41,522 nucleotides of DNA, from assembly GCA_023091735.1 (NCBI GenBank), contig JALKBU010000419.1:1-41522 (forward strand), in the 5' to 3' direction. The first letter of the stretch is position 1. Every line of letters begins with the position of its first letter. Under the pieces are notes generated by a model, which was given only the letters and a program-made list of their open reading frames with translations, searched no databases and had not been told where the DNA came from. Position numbers and translations under genes: made by a program. Source of the stretch: Trichomonas tenax (taxonomy: Eukaryota > Parabasalia > Trichomonadida > Trichomonadidae). This document shows, one piece after another, positions 8,175-17,507 of the stretch.

Positions 8175-11100
8175 ATGGATCTTTCACATAGGCTTCCGTA
8201 CCCAGATCCAAACATCTACAACGAAATTTTCTCCAATGGAACGATTAAGAGCAGTTATAGGGATCTTTCTTCAAAAAATACCAAAAAAATCACATTAAGT
8301 CTCTCAAAATTCGTCAAACTGATCTCAACATTCAGCGAAACAGAAGCTTTTGCATGTTTTAATGCTGCTCGTAATCTTTTATTGAACAATTCACCAAAAA
8401 TTCGCCGTGATGCATTATTTATAATCATAGAAACATCGAAAACATCACTGTTTGAACACACAATTCCATATCTTTTACTGATGGCACACGATGACAACCA
8501 GCAAATTAAATCTGATGCGACAGCAGCTTTAGCGACCACTTCGAAAAAAGTGGGTGGACTTAAGAAAGTACGTGAAATTATTGTATCAGCGCTTGGTTCT
8601 ATGGGTGTTGTTTCATTTGATCGTGATAACCAGCTCGATGCTGAAAGTTTACTTGGAAAATCTCGAATTGCTTCGAGTGTTTGTTCATCGGCTGCTCAAA
8701 TTCTTACTGTGATGAGTGATGACCTTTGGCCACGCGAAAAAGTTGAATTATTGCAATATATTCGAAGAGCGACTGAAGGATTAGTTTCTGCTCTTCAAGA
8801 CATTGACAACACTTCAAACGAAACATTATTTTACAACCAGAGGCTCAGATCGTGTTTATACAGGTTACATCAAGAATCTCTCAACATTGAAAGATGTCCG
8901 CATCCTGCAGCTGAGCCGCTTGTTCTTGAGAAGGATCCGCAATGTGTAAAATTCTCAGGACCTTTGTTTATGAAGATTTGCAAACCCGAGAACTATAAAT
9001 TGATGCTCAAAAATTCATTATTATTGAATGAATATTATCAACAGTTTTTGAAGAATTCAGACGACCAAACAATCAACTTGTCGTTATCGTGCGATATTTC
9101 AACAGAAAATATGATCACAGCAGTTTCATTATTGATTGAACACAAATATGTTCACTTAAACATAGATTCTATCAGTAGAAACTCATCAATTTGGGAGCAT
9201 TTGCCAGAGAAAGTCCTTTTAAAGGTCATTGAATGCTCAAATCCAATTGATCCAAATGATGTTATTAAATTCTCGAAATATTTCAAAGATGTTGAAAAAA
9301 TCGAGTTCGTAGCAAATGCAATGCCAGAACAAATTGCTGATGCATTACTTGCTATTGCTGAACCAGCCGATATAATGATGATTGAGCAAAAATGGCCATC
9401 AGCAACAAACAAATGCATTAGAAAGTGGCAAAAGACGCCAAAAACAGACTGGTGGAGCGAAATAATCAAAGATAACTTGAGGTACTATATAGAAGATGAT
9501 TGTGGAGCTGTTAGTATGACTGTTCCAGTCTCTGAGACATCAAACTTCGCAAACACAGTTGCAGAAATCATTTGCGACAAACTCGCGAATGGTGTTGAAG
9601 TAACAGAAGATATGTGGTATGCAACAAGTCTCACAGATGCCCTCATTAATATCATCATCGAGAAAAACCCAGACATCAAGATACAAGCTGAGAAGAAGCA
9701 GGACATATACACTGCAATTTATCAGAGCATTATTGCTACAACAGATGAAAGCCAGGCCGGTGAAATGATTGGCCAGTTATCTCTTTCATCACAAACCTCA
9801 TTAATGGAGTTTCCAAACAGCTACGACTTCCTTTCGCATTTCTTCAGAGTTGTTTCGATATCGGATGTTCCAGAAAATGTTGAATTGCAATATTTGAAAG
9901 ATTACTTCGAAATTTCATATACAGACTTCCAGTTGCATGTTTTCCTTGGAACGTTTGATAAGAGTGCTTTGGATTCTTCTGTTTCCAAGTTCCTTTATTC
10001 GATTCCATTTGACAGAAGACAGAAATTAATTGATCAATCAGTGAAAATGGAATTCGTTAACAATGCTGTTGCTTTAATTTTATCTGCAGAAAGAAATGAA
10101 CAAATACAGCTCAATATTCCTGAAGCTGATTGGTTGGCACCATTTTTGTCGATGATGAATATCAAGTACGATTGGCCTTCACCATTTGCGAGGTTCTGTC
10201 TTGGCGAATCAGTCATTATTGCTGATATAGAGCCAACATCCCGTCAAATGCTTTGGGTTGCATCAAAGGTTGACTGTGCGCCATATATGGACGTTTTATG
10301 TCAGTCAACATTTCCTGTTGATTTACCACTTAACTTCCATCTTTTCATTTCCGCTTTATTGAATGCTTCGATCGATTGTACAAAGCATCGCGAATATTTA
10401 GAAATCGCTTTACAGTCTCTTGACAATCTCACTCAATTAGATCAGCAAATAATCACAATTTTGAGTGGATGCTTTTGCAAGATCGCACAGCTTCCACCAG
10501 AAGAAGTTATGGCATTCTGTTCATCAATAACTTCCATTCTTGCTTCTTCGCATGCAAATTCAATTGTTAGTTGTATCCACGCTGCTGTTCCAGTTTTCCT
10601 GCAATCTGTTCCTCGCGAGAGATGGGTTGAGCTTCGTGATTCATTGTCAACAGGACCCGTCAGTGGCTTAATAGAGTTTGACAATTATTTGGCTCAGCTA
10701 TTTAGTGAAGATGATTTATCTTTGTTCAGAGATTTCCCAGCTGCAGCATCAAAGTATTATGCAGCTTCTAATAGAAAGGATGAGCTTCGTGATCTGTTGT
10801 CTGGACTATCTAATGCTATGATCCAAGAAGAATTACAAAGAGCTGAATCATATAGCATCGAAAATATTCAAATCACTGTTGATAAAGCTTCTTCAACAAT
10901 TCATGCAGAAAGTATCTCAACAGATGATCCTTTCACACTAGATGTTATACTTCCAGACAAATATCCTCTTGAGTCGCCTTTCTTCAGAGTTTCATCTATA
11001 GGAAAAGAAAAATTAACTCAAGATGCAAGAGATGAAGTCAAGAAAGAATGTCTCAGAAGGGATGGAATTTTCGCTGCTATTTCAACATGGGCAGCAAGAA

Positions 11101-11294
11101 TAGACTCAGTTGTATCCAAAGTTGAGGCGTGCCCAATTTGTTTATCACTCCTTGACGCAGGAATGAATCTTCCAAAGATGAAGTGTTCAACATGTCATAA
11201 ATGCTGTCATGCTTCTTGCCTCGAAAAATGGCTCAGGAACTCTTTGAAGAAGAACTGTCCATTCTGCAGAACAAGATGGCATCGTCAGAAATAA
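8175..11294 (+). CDS. LTN1: Listerin-type RING E3 ubiquitin ligase (ribosome quality control)
   Basis: A 1,039-aa protein with Listerin order. Helical HEAT/ARM-like repeats start near residue 50 (F..AR.LL....P.IR.DAL) and fill the middle. An RWD-like segment at about 895-980 (TLDVILPDKYPLESPFF) is followed directly by a C-terminal RING at 986-1034. The RING runs CPICLSLLD, then C.TC...CH..CL..WL, then CPFCR, matching the Listerin RING variant. Listerin binds stalled 60S subunits with NEMF/Rqc2 and ubiquitinates the trapped nascent chain. The protein is shorter than yeast (about 1,560 aa) or human (about 1,770 aa) versions, so the middle solenoid is reduced. No frame defect is seen. It converges on the UBL-UBA gene with 44 bases between stop codons. 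Confidence rests on the RWD-RING arrangement at the extreme C-terminus. Confidence 0.88.
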   Translation: MDLSHRLPYPDPNIYNEIFSNGTIKSSYRDLSSKNTKKITLSLSKFVKLISTFSETEAFACFNAARNLLLNNSPKIRRDALFIIIETSKTSLFEHTIPYLLLMAHDDNQQIKSDATAALATTSKKVGGLKKVREIIVSALGSMGVVSFDRDNQLDAESLLGKSRIASSVCSSAAQILTVMSDDLWPREKVELLQYIRRATEGLVSALQDIDNTSNETLFYNQRLRSCLYRLHQESLNIERCPHPAAEPLVLEKDPQCVKFSGPLFMKICKPENYKLMLKNSLLLNEYYQQFLKNSDDQTINLSLSCDISTENMITAVSLLIEHKYVHLNIDSISRNSSIWEHLPEKVLLKVIECSNPIDPNDVIKFSKYFKDVEKIEFVANAMPEQIADALLAIAEPADIMMIEQKWPSATNKCIRKWQKTPKTDWWSEIIKDNLRYYIEDDCGAVSMTVPVSETSNFANTVAEIICDKLANGVEVTEDMWYATSLTDALINIIIEKNPDIKIQAEKKQDIYTAIYQSIIATTDESQAGEMIGQLSLSSQTSLMEFPNSYDFLSHFFRVVSISDVPENVELQYLKDYFEISYTDFQLHVFLGTFDKSALDSSVSKFLYSIPFDRRQKLIDQSVKMEFVNNAVALILSAERNEQIQLNIPEADWLAPFLSMMNIKYDWPSPFARFCLGESVIIADIEPTSRQMLWVASKVDCAPYMDVLCQSTFPVDLPLNFHLFISALLNASIDCTKHREYLEIALQSLDNLTQLDQQIITILSGCFCKIAQLPPEEVMAFCSSITSILASSHANSIVSCIHAAVPVFLQSVPRERWVELRDSLSTGPVSGLIEFDNYLAQLFSEDDLSLFRDFPAAASKYYAASNRKDELRDLLSGLSNAMIQEELQRAESYSIENIQITVDKASSTIHAESISTDDPFTLDVILPDKYPLESPFFRVSSIGKEKLTQDARDEVKKECLRRDGIFAAISTWAARIDSVVSKVEACPICLSLLDAGMNLPKMKCSTCHKCCHASCLEKWLRNSLKKNCPFCRTRWHRQK

Positions 11295-11338
11295 TATGTA
11301 TTTGTAAGTCATAAAATAAATATAAAATATAATATAAT

Positions 11339-12991
11339 TTAATCAAAATATAAGTTTGGAGAAGTCATGGAATAAAATTTCACAGCAAGTTTCGCAGCCT
11401 GCTGAGGGTCGTTATTTGCTTTCTTCAAAACATGCTTCGCAAATTTATCGGTAATAATAATTTCTCTAACTTTCTGTATAAGATCTAACATTGACATATT
11501 TGAATCTGTTTTTCCTTTTTCCTTTTCTGCAGCTTCATCTGCTGCCTTTAGCTTTTTGTCTATATCTTTATCATCGTCTGATGATTCACTCTTCTTGATA
11601 GGCTTATTAATACCCGGAACTGGACCTTTATGTCTATGAATAATTCTTGGACCATCTTCATTTGATTGCTTATTATTATATGATTCTCCAACAATTTGAA
11701 TATCGTTTCCTGTGTCACTGCCTGTTGGAATTTCAATCTCTTGACCTTCGTCATAATTCTGTTTTGAGTCGTCTGATTGAGATTGTTCCTCTGAAGAAGA
11801 TTGACTTTCATCTGAGTTTCCATCATTGAGAAGATTTTCGTCAATATCTTCATCACTGCTGCTACTGCTTTCTATCTTCTTTTTGGCAGGTTTCTTACTC
11901 TCTGTCATCATTCTTTCAACAGCTTCTCTTGGAACAAATATTTTTCCAGGACGACTTGATTCATCAAATTTTTGTCTCAGATCACTTCTTGAAACTTTCT
12001 TGAGAACACCCGCTTTAACATCTGTCCTGATTTTGTATATCATATATAACTCATTGAATGATATCAGTGGAAGCTGAGATATCTTATTTCTTGGAACACG
12101 TTCGATATATATTCTTCTGTCAGCAACTCTAATATCGAATTTCGTATCTTCATCTTCTTCCAAATATTCCTGATATTTGACTGGAAGTACTTCCGGATGA
12201 AGCCTCGCCTCCACGATGAGATTGTATTCATCACGATATAAGTGTGGATGCTTGTCAAGTTCAACATTTGTGTGATCTTTATGACCTTTATAGTTCTTGG
12301 ATTTGATGTCAACAAAAGCAACATTAGCCGGTTTTTCTGATAAATCCATCTCTTTAAATGACTGATATATTGCCTCTTTATCTTTTCTTGGTATGTTTGC
12401 AATTGTATCCAATTCATTATCCGAAGAATCACCAGAAGCTGAATCGTTTGATCCAGATGATGAAGAAGATTTACCGTCAGATGTTTTTTCTTCGTCTTTT
12501 GAGACCTGAATCAAAATCAAATCTGATTCATATTCTGTTCCTTCAGTTATGATATTTTTATCCGAGTTTGGCTTCATCCTCAGGATTGATAGTGCCTTTT
12601 CGATATCATTATTGGCCGTTCTTAGTGCGTTAACAACCAATAGTTTAGAAAAACCTAAATTTATGAGATAATCAGTTTTTTCACGGTCAACATCCCCATC
12701 TTGGGATGCTGATCCACCATCTCCATTCGCTCTCTCTGTTGGTTTCTGATATAATATATATTCATTTGATTGATCAGAATTATTGGCCAATTCATCCGCC
12801 TTCATCAATAATTGGTCAGAGGATACATGAATCCTACTGATAACCAAGTTGAGAAGCTCATGATATCCCAATTTCCGTTTTATTATCATTTCAACCGAAG
12901 GCCTCCTATCAACAAAGTTAACGATGATGTGGCTGTTCCTATTTTCACTAATAACCTTCAAATTGCCAATCTGTTCTAAAGTATCATCCAT
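11339..12991 (-). CDS. UBL-UBA domain protein, possible ubiquitin shuttle/adaptor
   Basis: A 550-aa protein. Residues 20-82 form a diverged ubiquitin-like segment (HIIVNFVDRRPSVEMII). The assignment is supported by the more canonical UBL in the pseudogene copy at 538. Residues 106-139 are a UBA domain (YLINLGFS..LV..AL....D.EKALSIL). A Ser/Asp/Glu-rich low-complexity stretch follows near 170-200, then a unique conserved block (ARLHPEVLPVKYQEYLEEDE to ELYMIYKIRTDV) and a second acidic Ser-rich linker. A C-terminal helical segment (LDLIQKVREIII...KHVLKKANNDPQQAAKLAV) may be a second UBA-like fold. UBL plus UBA is the layout of Rad23/Dsk2-type proteasome shuttles, but the central block is not known from those. 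The ATG at 12991 replaces a TTG three bases upstream. It is convergent with LTN1. Confidence 0.72.
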   Translation of the reverse strand: MDDTLEQIGNLKVISENRNSHIIVNFVDRRPSVEMIIKRKLGYHELLNLVISRIHVSSDQLLMKADELANNSDQSNEYILYQKPTERANGDGGSASQDGDVDREKTDYLINLGFSKLLVVNALRTANNDIEKALSILRMKPNSDKNIITEGTEYESDLILIQVSKDEEKTSDGKSSSSSGSNDSASGDSSDNELDTIANIPRKDKEAIYQSFKEMDLSEKPANVAFVDIKSKNYKGHKDHTNVELDKHPHLYRDEYNLIVEARLHPEVLPVKYQEYLEEDEDTKFDIRVADRRIYIERVPRNKISQLPLISFNELYMIYKIRTDVKAGVLKKVSRSDLRQKFDESSRPGKIFVPREAVERMMTESKKPAKKKIESSSSSDEDIDENLLNDGNSDESQSSSEEQSQSDDSKQNYDEGQEIEIPTGSDTGNDIQIVGESYNNKQSNEDGPRIIHRHKGPVPGINKPIKKSESSDDDKDIDKKLKAADEAAEKEKGKTDSNMSMLDLIQKVREIIITDKFAKHVLKKANNDPQQAAKLAVKFYSMTSPNLYFD

Positions 12992-13012
12992 CAAAGAAGC
13001 GAAATCGAATAT

Positions 13013-13019
13013 TTTGTGA
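13013..13019 (-). promoter_or_regulatory. initiator-like TCACAAA of the UBL-UBA gene
   Basis: On the minus strand TCACAAA lies about 26 bases before the ATG at 12991 and fits TCA+1Y(T/A). It is the only match close to the start. Confidence 0.3.
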
Positions 13020-15466
13020 AATTGTTTTTATAAACAGTCTTCCTATGAACCATACAGCCTATTTCCAATTACATTTTGCAATTTCTATTAAAATTGAAAT
13101 TGAATGGGCAGATTTTTTTCAAAATGTAAAGCGGGTAAAAGCTTTTAATTTCCTAAAAAATAGATTTTAGATCTGATATAGAGCCTATGCTCACAATTTT
13201 GTCAAAAATAAGGACAAAAATGGTAAAAGGATAAAACCTTCGGTTACAATTACAACACTTTGTTCACCAAAATGTGCTCTTTCACGTGGATATCAAAGAA
13301 AAAATATAACTTGCGTTTTGTTGTTTTGAATATTGTCGCAGTTATGGATCGACTCTCACCATTCATTTACTTTGTTATAGTTCGAGAGTTGCATCGACCA
13401 AGCGGATCTGTTTTGAATAAAACCAATTTATCTCGAGTAAACTTAAATTCAATTTGTGAATTTTGATCTAATGGCGATTGTAATATAATGATTATTTATC
13501 AATTTTTATTTTAAGATATAAAATTAAATAAAAAATATATATTGTGCTATAGAATTCTCATCATATTTACAATATAATTTTTCTCTTCTATAACAGACTT
13601 AGTTTACTTCAAACACATCACTACTAGGATAAAATAAATCAAATTTTTGAATGCAAAACTAATTAAAATAATATTTTGTTGATTTTCAATTAACAATAAA
13701 AAATGTAAATTTATGACCAAAAAGAAGTGTTTTAACTCTCAAATTTGGTTTTTAGCGACCAAAATTGGGAAAACTGGCATTTCCATTATGTAAATGTTAT
13801 AATAAACCATATTTTAAAAAGTGGATAAGGTTAAAAGTCACGTTTTTTCACAATTTATTTGACACAGTTTACATTAATAAAATAGTATATATGATGTTAA
13901 TTATTTTTCCATCGTTTTTATTTTTGAATACTTTATTTTTATTAATCAATAATTTCAGCAAATTCATTTGGAGGCTATGAGTATAAGTTGGTGTATCACA
14001 TTAAAAACATGTAATATGCGCATACATCTATATATATTGTCGTCTCTGCAATGATTTCGTGTATTTATAAATTAAGATACTCAACAATTATTCAATTAGG
14101 AGCTTTTATTATTTGTAATATGTTACTATGTTGTTGGCATGTGATATATTTATAATAAATATTGCTATTTACTCAATAATAAACTGATATCAAATTGTTA
14201 ATGAAAAATATGAAACGATATTATATATGTTTAACACTACAACTATGTATGGCATCACATAAGAGTTATATTTGCCCATACATGTTTGATCTGGTTCTGA
14301 CCCCCAGAATTGATACACTTCTGACCAAAAAATCTATTAAATCAACTATCTAGGGGATATTTTGACTACTCATAAAAGTTATACCTGAGTTTAACGAGCG
14401 AATTGCTGATATTCAAATATATAGAGCGTGGATGTCAAAAAATTTGCTCAGGACAGATGGAGTCACAACTCCCACTGTCATTCGAACTGTCTTATGTCCT
14501 TGAAACGGCATGGACAATTCGATATCTGGCCATAATTTTTTGTTATTTCCATCAGGAAATTGATTGTCATAGCCGAGATATAAATCGTATTTGAAGAAAT
14601 AAATGCAGAATGCAAGAAATAGTGTTCACTTTAACTTTATATCACTCATTGTATGCACTCAAGCACAATGCAGTTATATTTAGCTTCATAATTACGAAGT
14701 AATTCAAATTTCCTTCATTCGACGAATTTATCGGTTTAAATCCAATGAAACCTATTCCATTAAGATGAGAATGGGTTTTACGTCATTTGCAGTACGATAT
14801 ATATCCAAAAATCTTTACTCAACCAAATTTACGATATTTTTTTTTTGGATTTGAGTGCTAAATTTGATATAGCTTATGCCTGCATTGATGACTGCGTCAT
14901 TTCTTACGGCGCAGATGCATAATTTACATACGTTTTAAAATATTTGTGGTTATAAGCAACAACAATACGTAAATGCGTTTTGGTTGTTAATGCTTAACTA
15001 TTGCTACATCTGAAGTTCAAAGATCTTAATAAAAGTATTCAGAATAATTTATTTATACATTTGGATAAAGTTCTATTTCAGTTGATATTTAGGATTGTGT
15101 GTGCCTAGCTATAATTATTTTTAACACATTATTTATTTTATCGAAGCATAATCTATTTATGCGTATAAATTCAATAATTAAAAAACAAAAATTTAATAAG
15201 CAATCGATATAAAATGATGAGGTGTTGAATGCCTTGAGTTATTATTCAATACGTGAGACCAAAGTGAAGAACCGGAAATCTTGATTTCACATTGAATTGC
15301 AAACGAATAATGCCCAAACGATTAATCATCTCTTATCAAATTCACTATGTTGATGCAAGCATTCATACTTAGTGAAAAAATCAATAAGCATTGAGCATTA
15401 ATTAATGCTTGTGAGAGATTGCACACGGAAAAATCAAAAGTGACATTTTTTGTCCACTCAGTAAAT
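13020..15466. other. long AT-rich intergenic region
   Basis: About 2.4 kb with no convincing gene. At 14366-14503 an open + frame without a near ATG reads PEFNERIADIQIYRAWMSK and TDGVTTPTVIRTVL before a TGA; further stops follow. Its composition is coding-like and it could be a worn transposase or integrase piece, but I cannot name it. Other ORFs (for example at 13260 and 13765) begin at non-ATG codons or have chance composition. A reverse copy of the TTTGAGAG repeat core lies at about 13737. Confidence 0.45.
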
Positions 15467-15593
15467 CCTCTCTCAGAGAAGAATACATTGAACAAAACCT
15501 CACTCAGCGAAGAATACAATAGCAAATTTTCTCTCAGCGATTAATAGAGTCAATAAATCGTCTCTCATCGATTGTATTCTTCGCTGAGAGAGG
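15467..15593. repeat. ~31-base repeats forming an 18-bp palindrome with 50-base loop
   Basis: Related units starting CCTCTCTCAGAGAAGAATAC (15467), CCTCACTCAGCGAAGAATAC (15498), CTCTCAGCGATTAAT (15531) and TCTCTCATCGATTG (15561) repeat about every 31 bases. CTCAGCGAAGAATACAAT at 15503-15520 has its exact reverse complement at 15571-15588, so a long hairpin can form. It lies about 190 bases beyond the 3' end of the rubrerythrin gene. It resembles a foldback/MITE-type element or a hairpin made by an inverted repeat unit. Confidence 0.7.
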
Positions 15594-15780
15594 TAAAATT
15601 TCTACTACAATTCAGCTTAACTTTGCTTCTTCATTTCTTGAAACAATAAGATGCAGTGCAAATTATACTGTTGTTACAGAACATATAAAATATAAACATA
15701 TTGATGCAAGTTTATGCATATTTATTGGAATTTTGTTTGATGCATTATAAAAGTTGAAAATAATTGAAAACAACATTTTT

Positions 15781-16369
15781 TTATTCAAGAACTTCCTTGA
15801 TCTCCATGAAGCTCTGCTTGTGGCCGCAGACTGGGCATTCCTTAGGAGCTTCAGCTGCTTCTGTTGTATAACCGCAGTTTCTGCACTTCCACTGGACAAC
15901 ACGGTTCTTCTTCCAGACGGTACTTGTTTCAATCTGCTGTGCAGGGGAGGAGGGCAAAGCGTGCTTCGTGTTCCTTCTCAACTTGGGCGATTAAACGGAT
16001 CTTTTCTGCGATTTCTGTGAATCCTTCTTCTTCAGCGATGTCTGCCATATGAGGATATGTCTTGTTCCACTCCTCACTCTCGGACTTTGATGCAAACTTG
16101 AGATTTTCAAGCGTTGTTCCGATTGTGTAAGATGGAATTGTCATTTGTACATGAATGTCGGAATTTGCCTCTTTGAGGAACTTAAGGAAGATTTTGCCAT
16201 GCTCTCTCTCGTTTTCAGCTGTTTCAAGGAAGATTGCAGAGATTTGCTCGTAACCTTGCTTCCTCGCCTTGCTTGAGAAGTAAGTGTAGCGTGTCCTTGC
16301 CATACACTCACCAGCGAACGCAGCAGCGAGATTCTTTTCAGTGCGTGAACCTTTTAACGGAATCGACAT
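15781..16369 (-). CDS. rubrerythrin with a one-base frameshift between the diiron and rubredoxin domains
   Basis: Starting at the ATG at 16369 (MSIPLKGSRTEKNLAAAFAGE), the first frame encodes the ferritin-like diiron domain with FAGE, ENEREH and VEKEHEARF carrying the iron ligands. It then hits TGA at 15929 after ALLPCTAD. A frame shifted by one base resumes at once (QQIETSTVWKK) and encodes a complete rubredoxin domain with two CxxC knuckles (CRNCGY and CPVCGH), ending at TAA 15781. The shift falls in a run of four C near 15940. Removing one C gives a normal rubrerythrin of about 195 residues. Rubrerythrin reduces hydrogen peroxide in anaerobes using electrons passed through its rubredoxin domain. 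Both halves are well preserved, so a sequencing error or very recent mutation is likelier than old decay. A longer frame to 16414 is rejected because the initiator lies within it. Confidence 0.85.
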
Positions 16370-16378
16370 GAAAAATGA
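16370..16378 (-). promoter_or_regulatory. initiator TCATTTTTC of rubrerythrin
   Basis: On the minus strand TCATTTTTC abuts the ATG at 16369, giving a leader of about seven bases if the A is +1. It agrees with the known trichomonad initiator and decides the start codon. Confidence 0.55.
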
Positions 16379-16651
16379 AGGATTTTTTTTGTCACGTAAA
16401 TATATTTTTGTCATGTAACAAGGGTAAATCCCATCATTTTTTTTTTATTTTATAAACAAGTTATAACTTATTTACATATCGCAACTTGCCAACATGAATT
16501 CAGCATGTATGTGCAATAATAAACTCGCCACATTCTATGCAAAAACATTATGTATATCAACTATAAATCACGTTTTATTACAAGGAAATTTCAATCATTT
16601 ATTCATGCAACAATTGGTTTTTGAATTACAAAAATATATTTTTTATCGATG

Positions 16652-17212
16652 TCAATAAAGTTCGGCAATTATAACATTTAGAAACTTAAAAATATTGCAT
16701 GTTCTCGGAAGATAAAATGTGTTGTTTTGATCATTAAAGATTCCAAATAGATCGAAATCCATAACACAAAATACAAGAGTAAATGTAGAATCTACTCTAT
16801 TAGCTTTAAGTTGTAGGAATCAAACGTTTCTTATTGGCCTCTGATAATTGACATTAAATGTTTCAACATAAACAGATCCGAACGGCCCATTAATGACTGT
16901 ACTGATATTTTTCCAATATCAAGTGAAATTTGTTTGCAATACCCAGGAAACAGGACTATTTCCATCCTTCCCTCGCTTTCTCACTGTATAATTTGTCAAA
17001 ATCAATGAGAAATTTTGAAAAAATATATCAAAGTATTGATAAAGGCTACTGTAAGAACACCAGTCATTTCTATTTATAATCCCATCAGTCATATATTGAA
17101 CTCTAGGAATATCATAATTTGATGAACTCGGAATGATTTCATATTTCCCAAATTTTTGCACAATAATGCCTTTCAAATTCCCGTTCGCTTTCGGGTAAAT
17201 CGCAAGTCTCAT
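16652..17212 (-). pseudogene. F5/8 type C (discoidin-like) domain protein, two in-frame TGA stops
   Basis: The frame from ATG 17212 to the final TGA at 16652 is 187 codons and is never shifted, but TGA codons fall at 16919-16921 and 16820-16822. The translated parts carry F5/8-C-like marks: TNYTVRKRGKDGNSPVSWVLQ-type strands (split here as TNYTVRKRGKD and NSPVSWVLQ), then a YVETFNVNYQ segment. The end is LQLKANR through DFDLFGIF, the usual closing beta strands. Such domains in trichomonads are often single-domain proteins of about this size and in animals bind carbohydrate or phospholipid. With two internal stops it is probably a recent pseudogene. It is divergent from the HECT gene and is related in type to the two relics at 33.8 and 35.2 kb. 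Confidence 0.65.
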
Positions 17213-17507
17213 TAGTTATCATTCAGGTATCAGCAAAAATCAACATTAGCTATAAAAAATATGCCACTTTTTGACATTTCGCAAATATAAGAGAATTTAC
17301 ATATCAGAAATTCATATTTGACAAGTAAAGTTGAATTTTTTATAATGGAGATATCCTTCTGGCGTTATGGTCTTTGCTTTGTGACCTATAAAGTATATCG
17401 AATGGTGTCTCGATATATAAGCAATAATCTTTGTGCATTGAAGTTTATGGTAAAATTAGTAAAATCTATGTAAAGTGTCAAAAAATTTAAAATTTGACGG
17501 TGATTTT
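17213..17507. other. divergent promoter region
   Basis: About 295 bases between the F5/8-C pseudogene (-) and the HECT gene (+). TGTCAAAAAA at 17477-17486 is the nearest TCA-type sequence to the HECT ATG at 17508. No ORF seen. Confidence 0.4.

Noticed and set aside
15929..16414. Longer rubrerythrin start at 16414
   Set aside because: The extra 15 residues are not family-like, and the TCATTTTTC initiator lies inside them.
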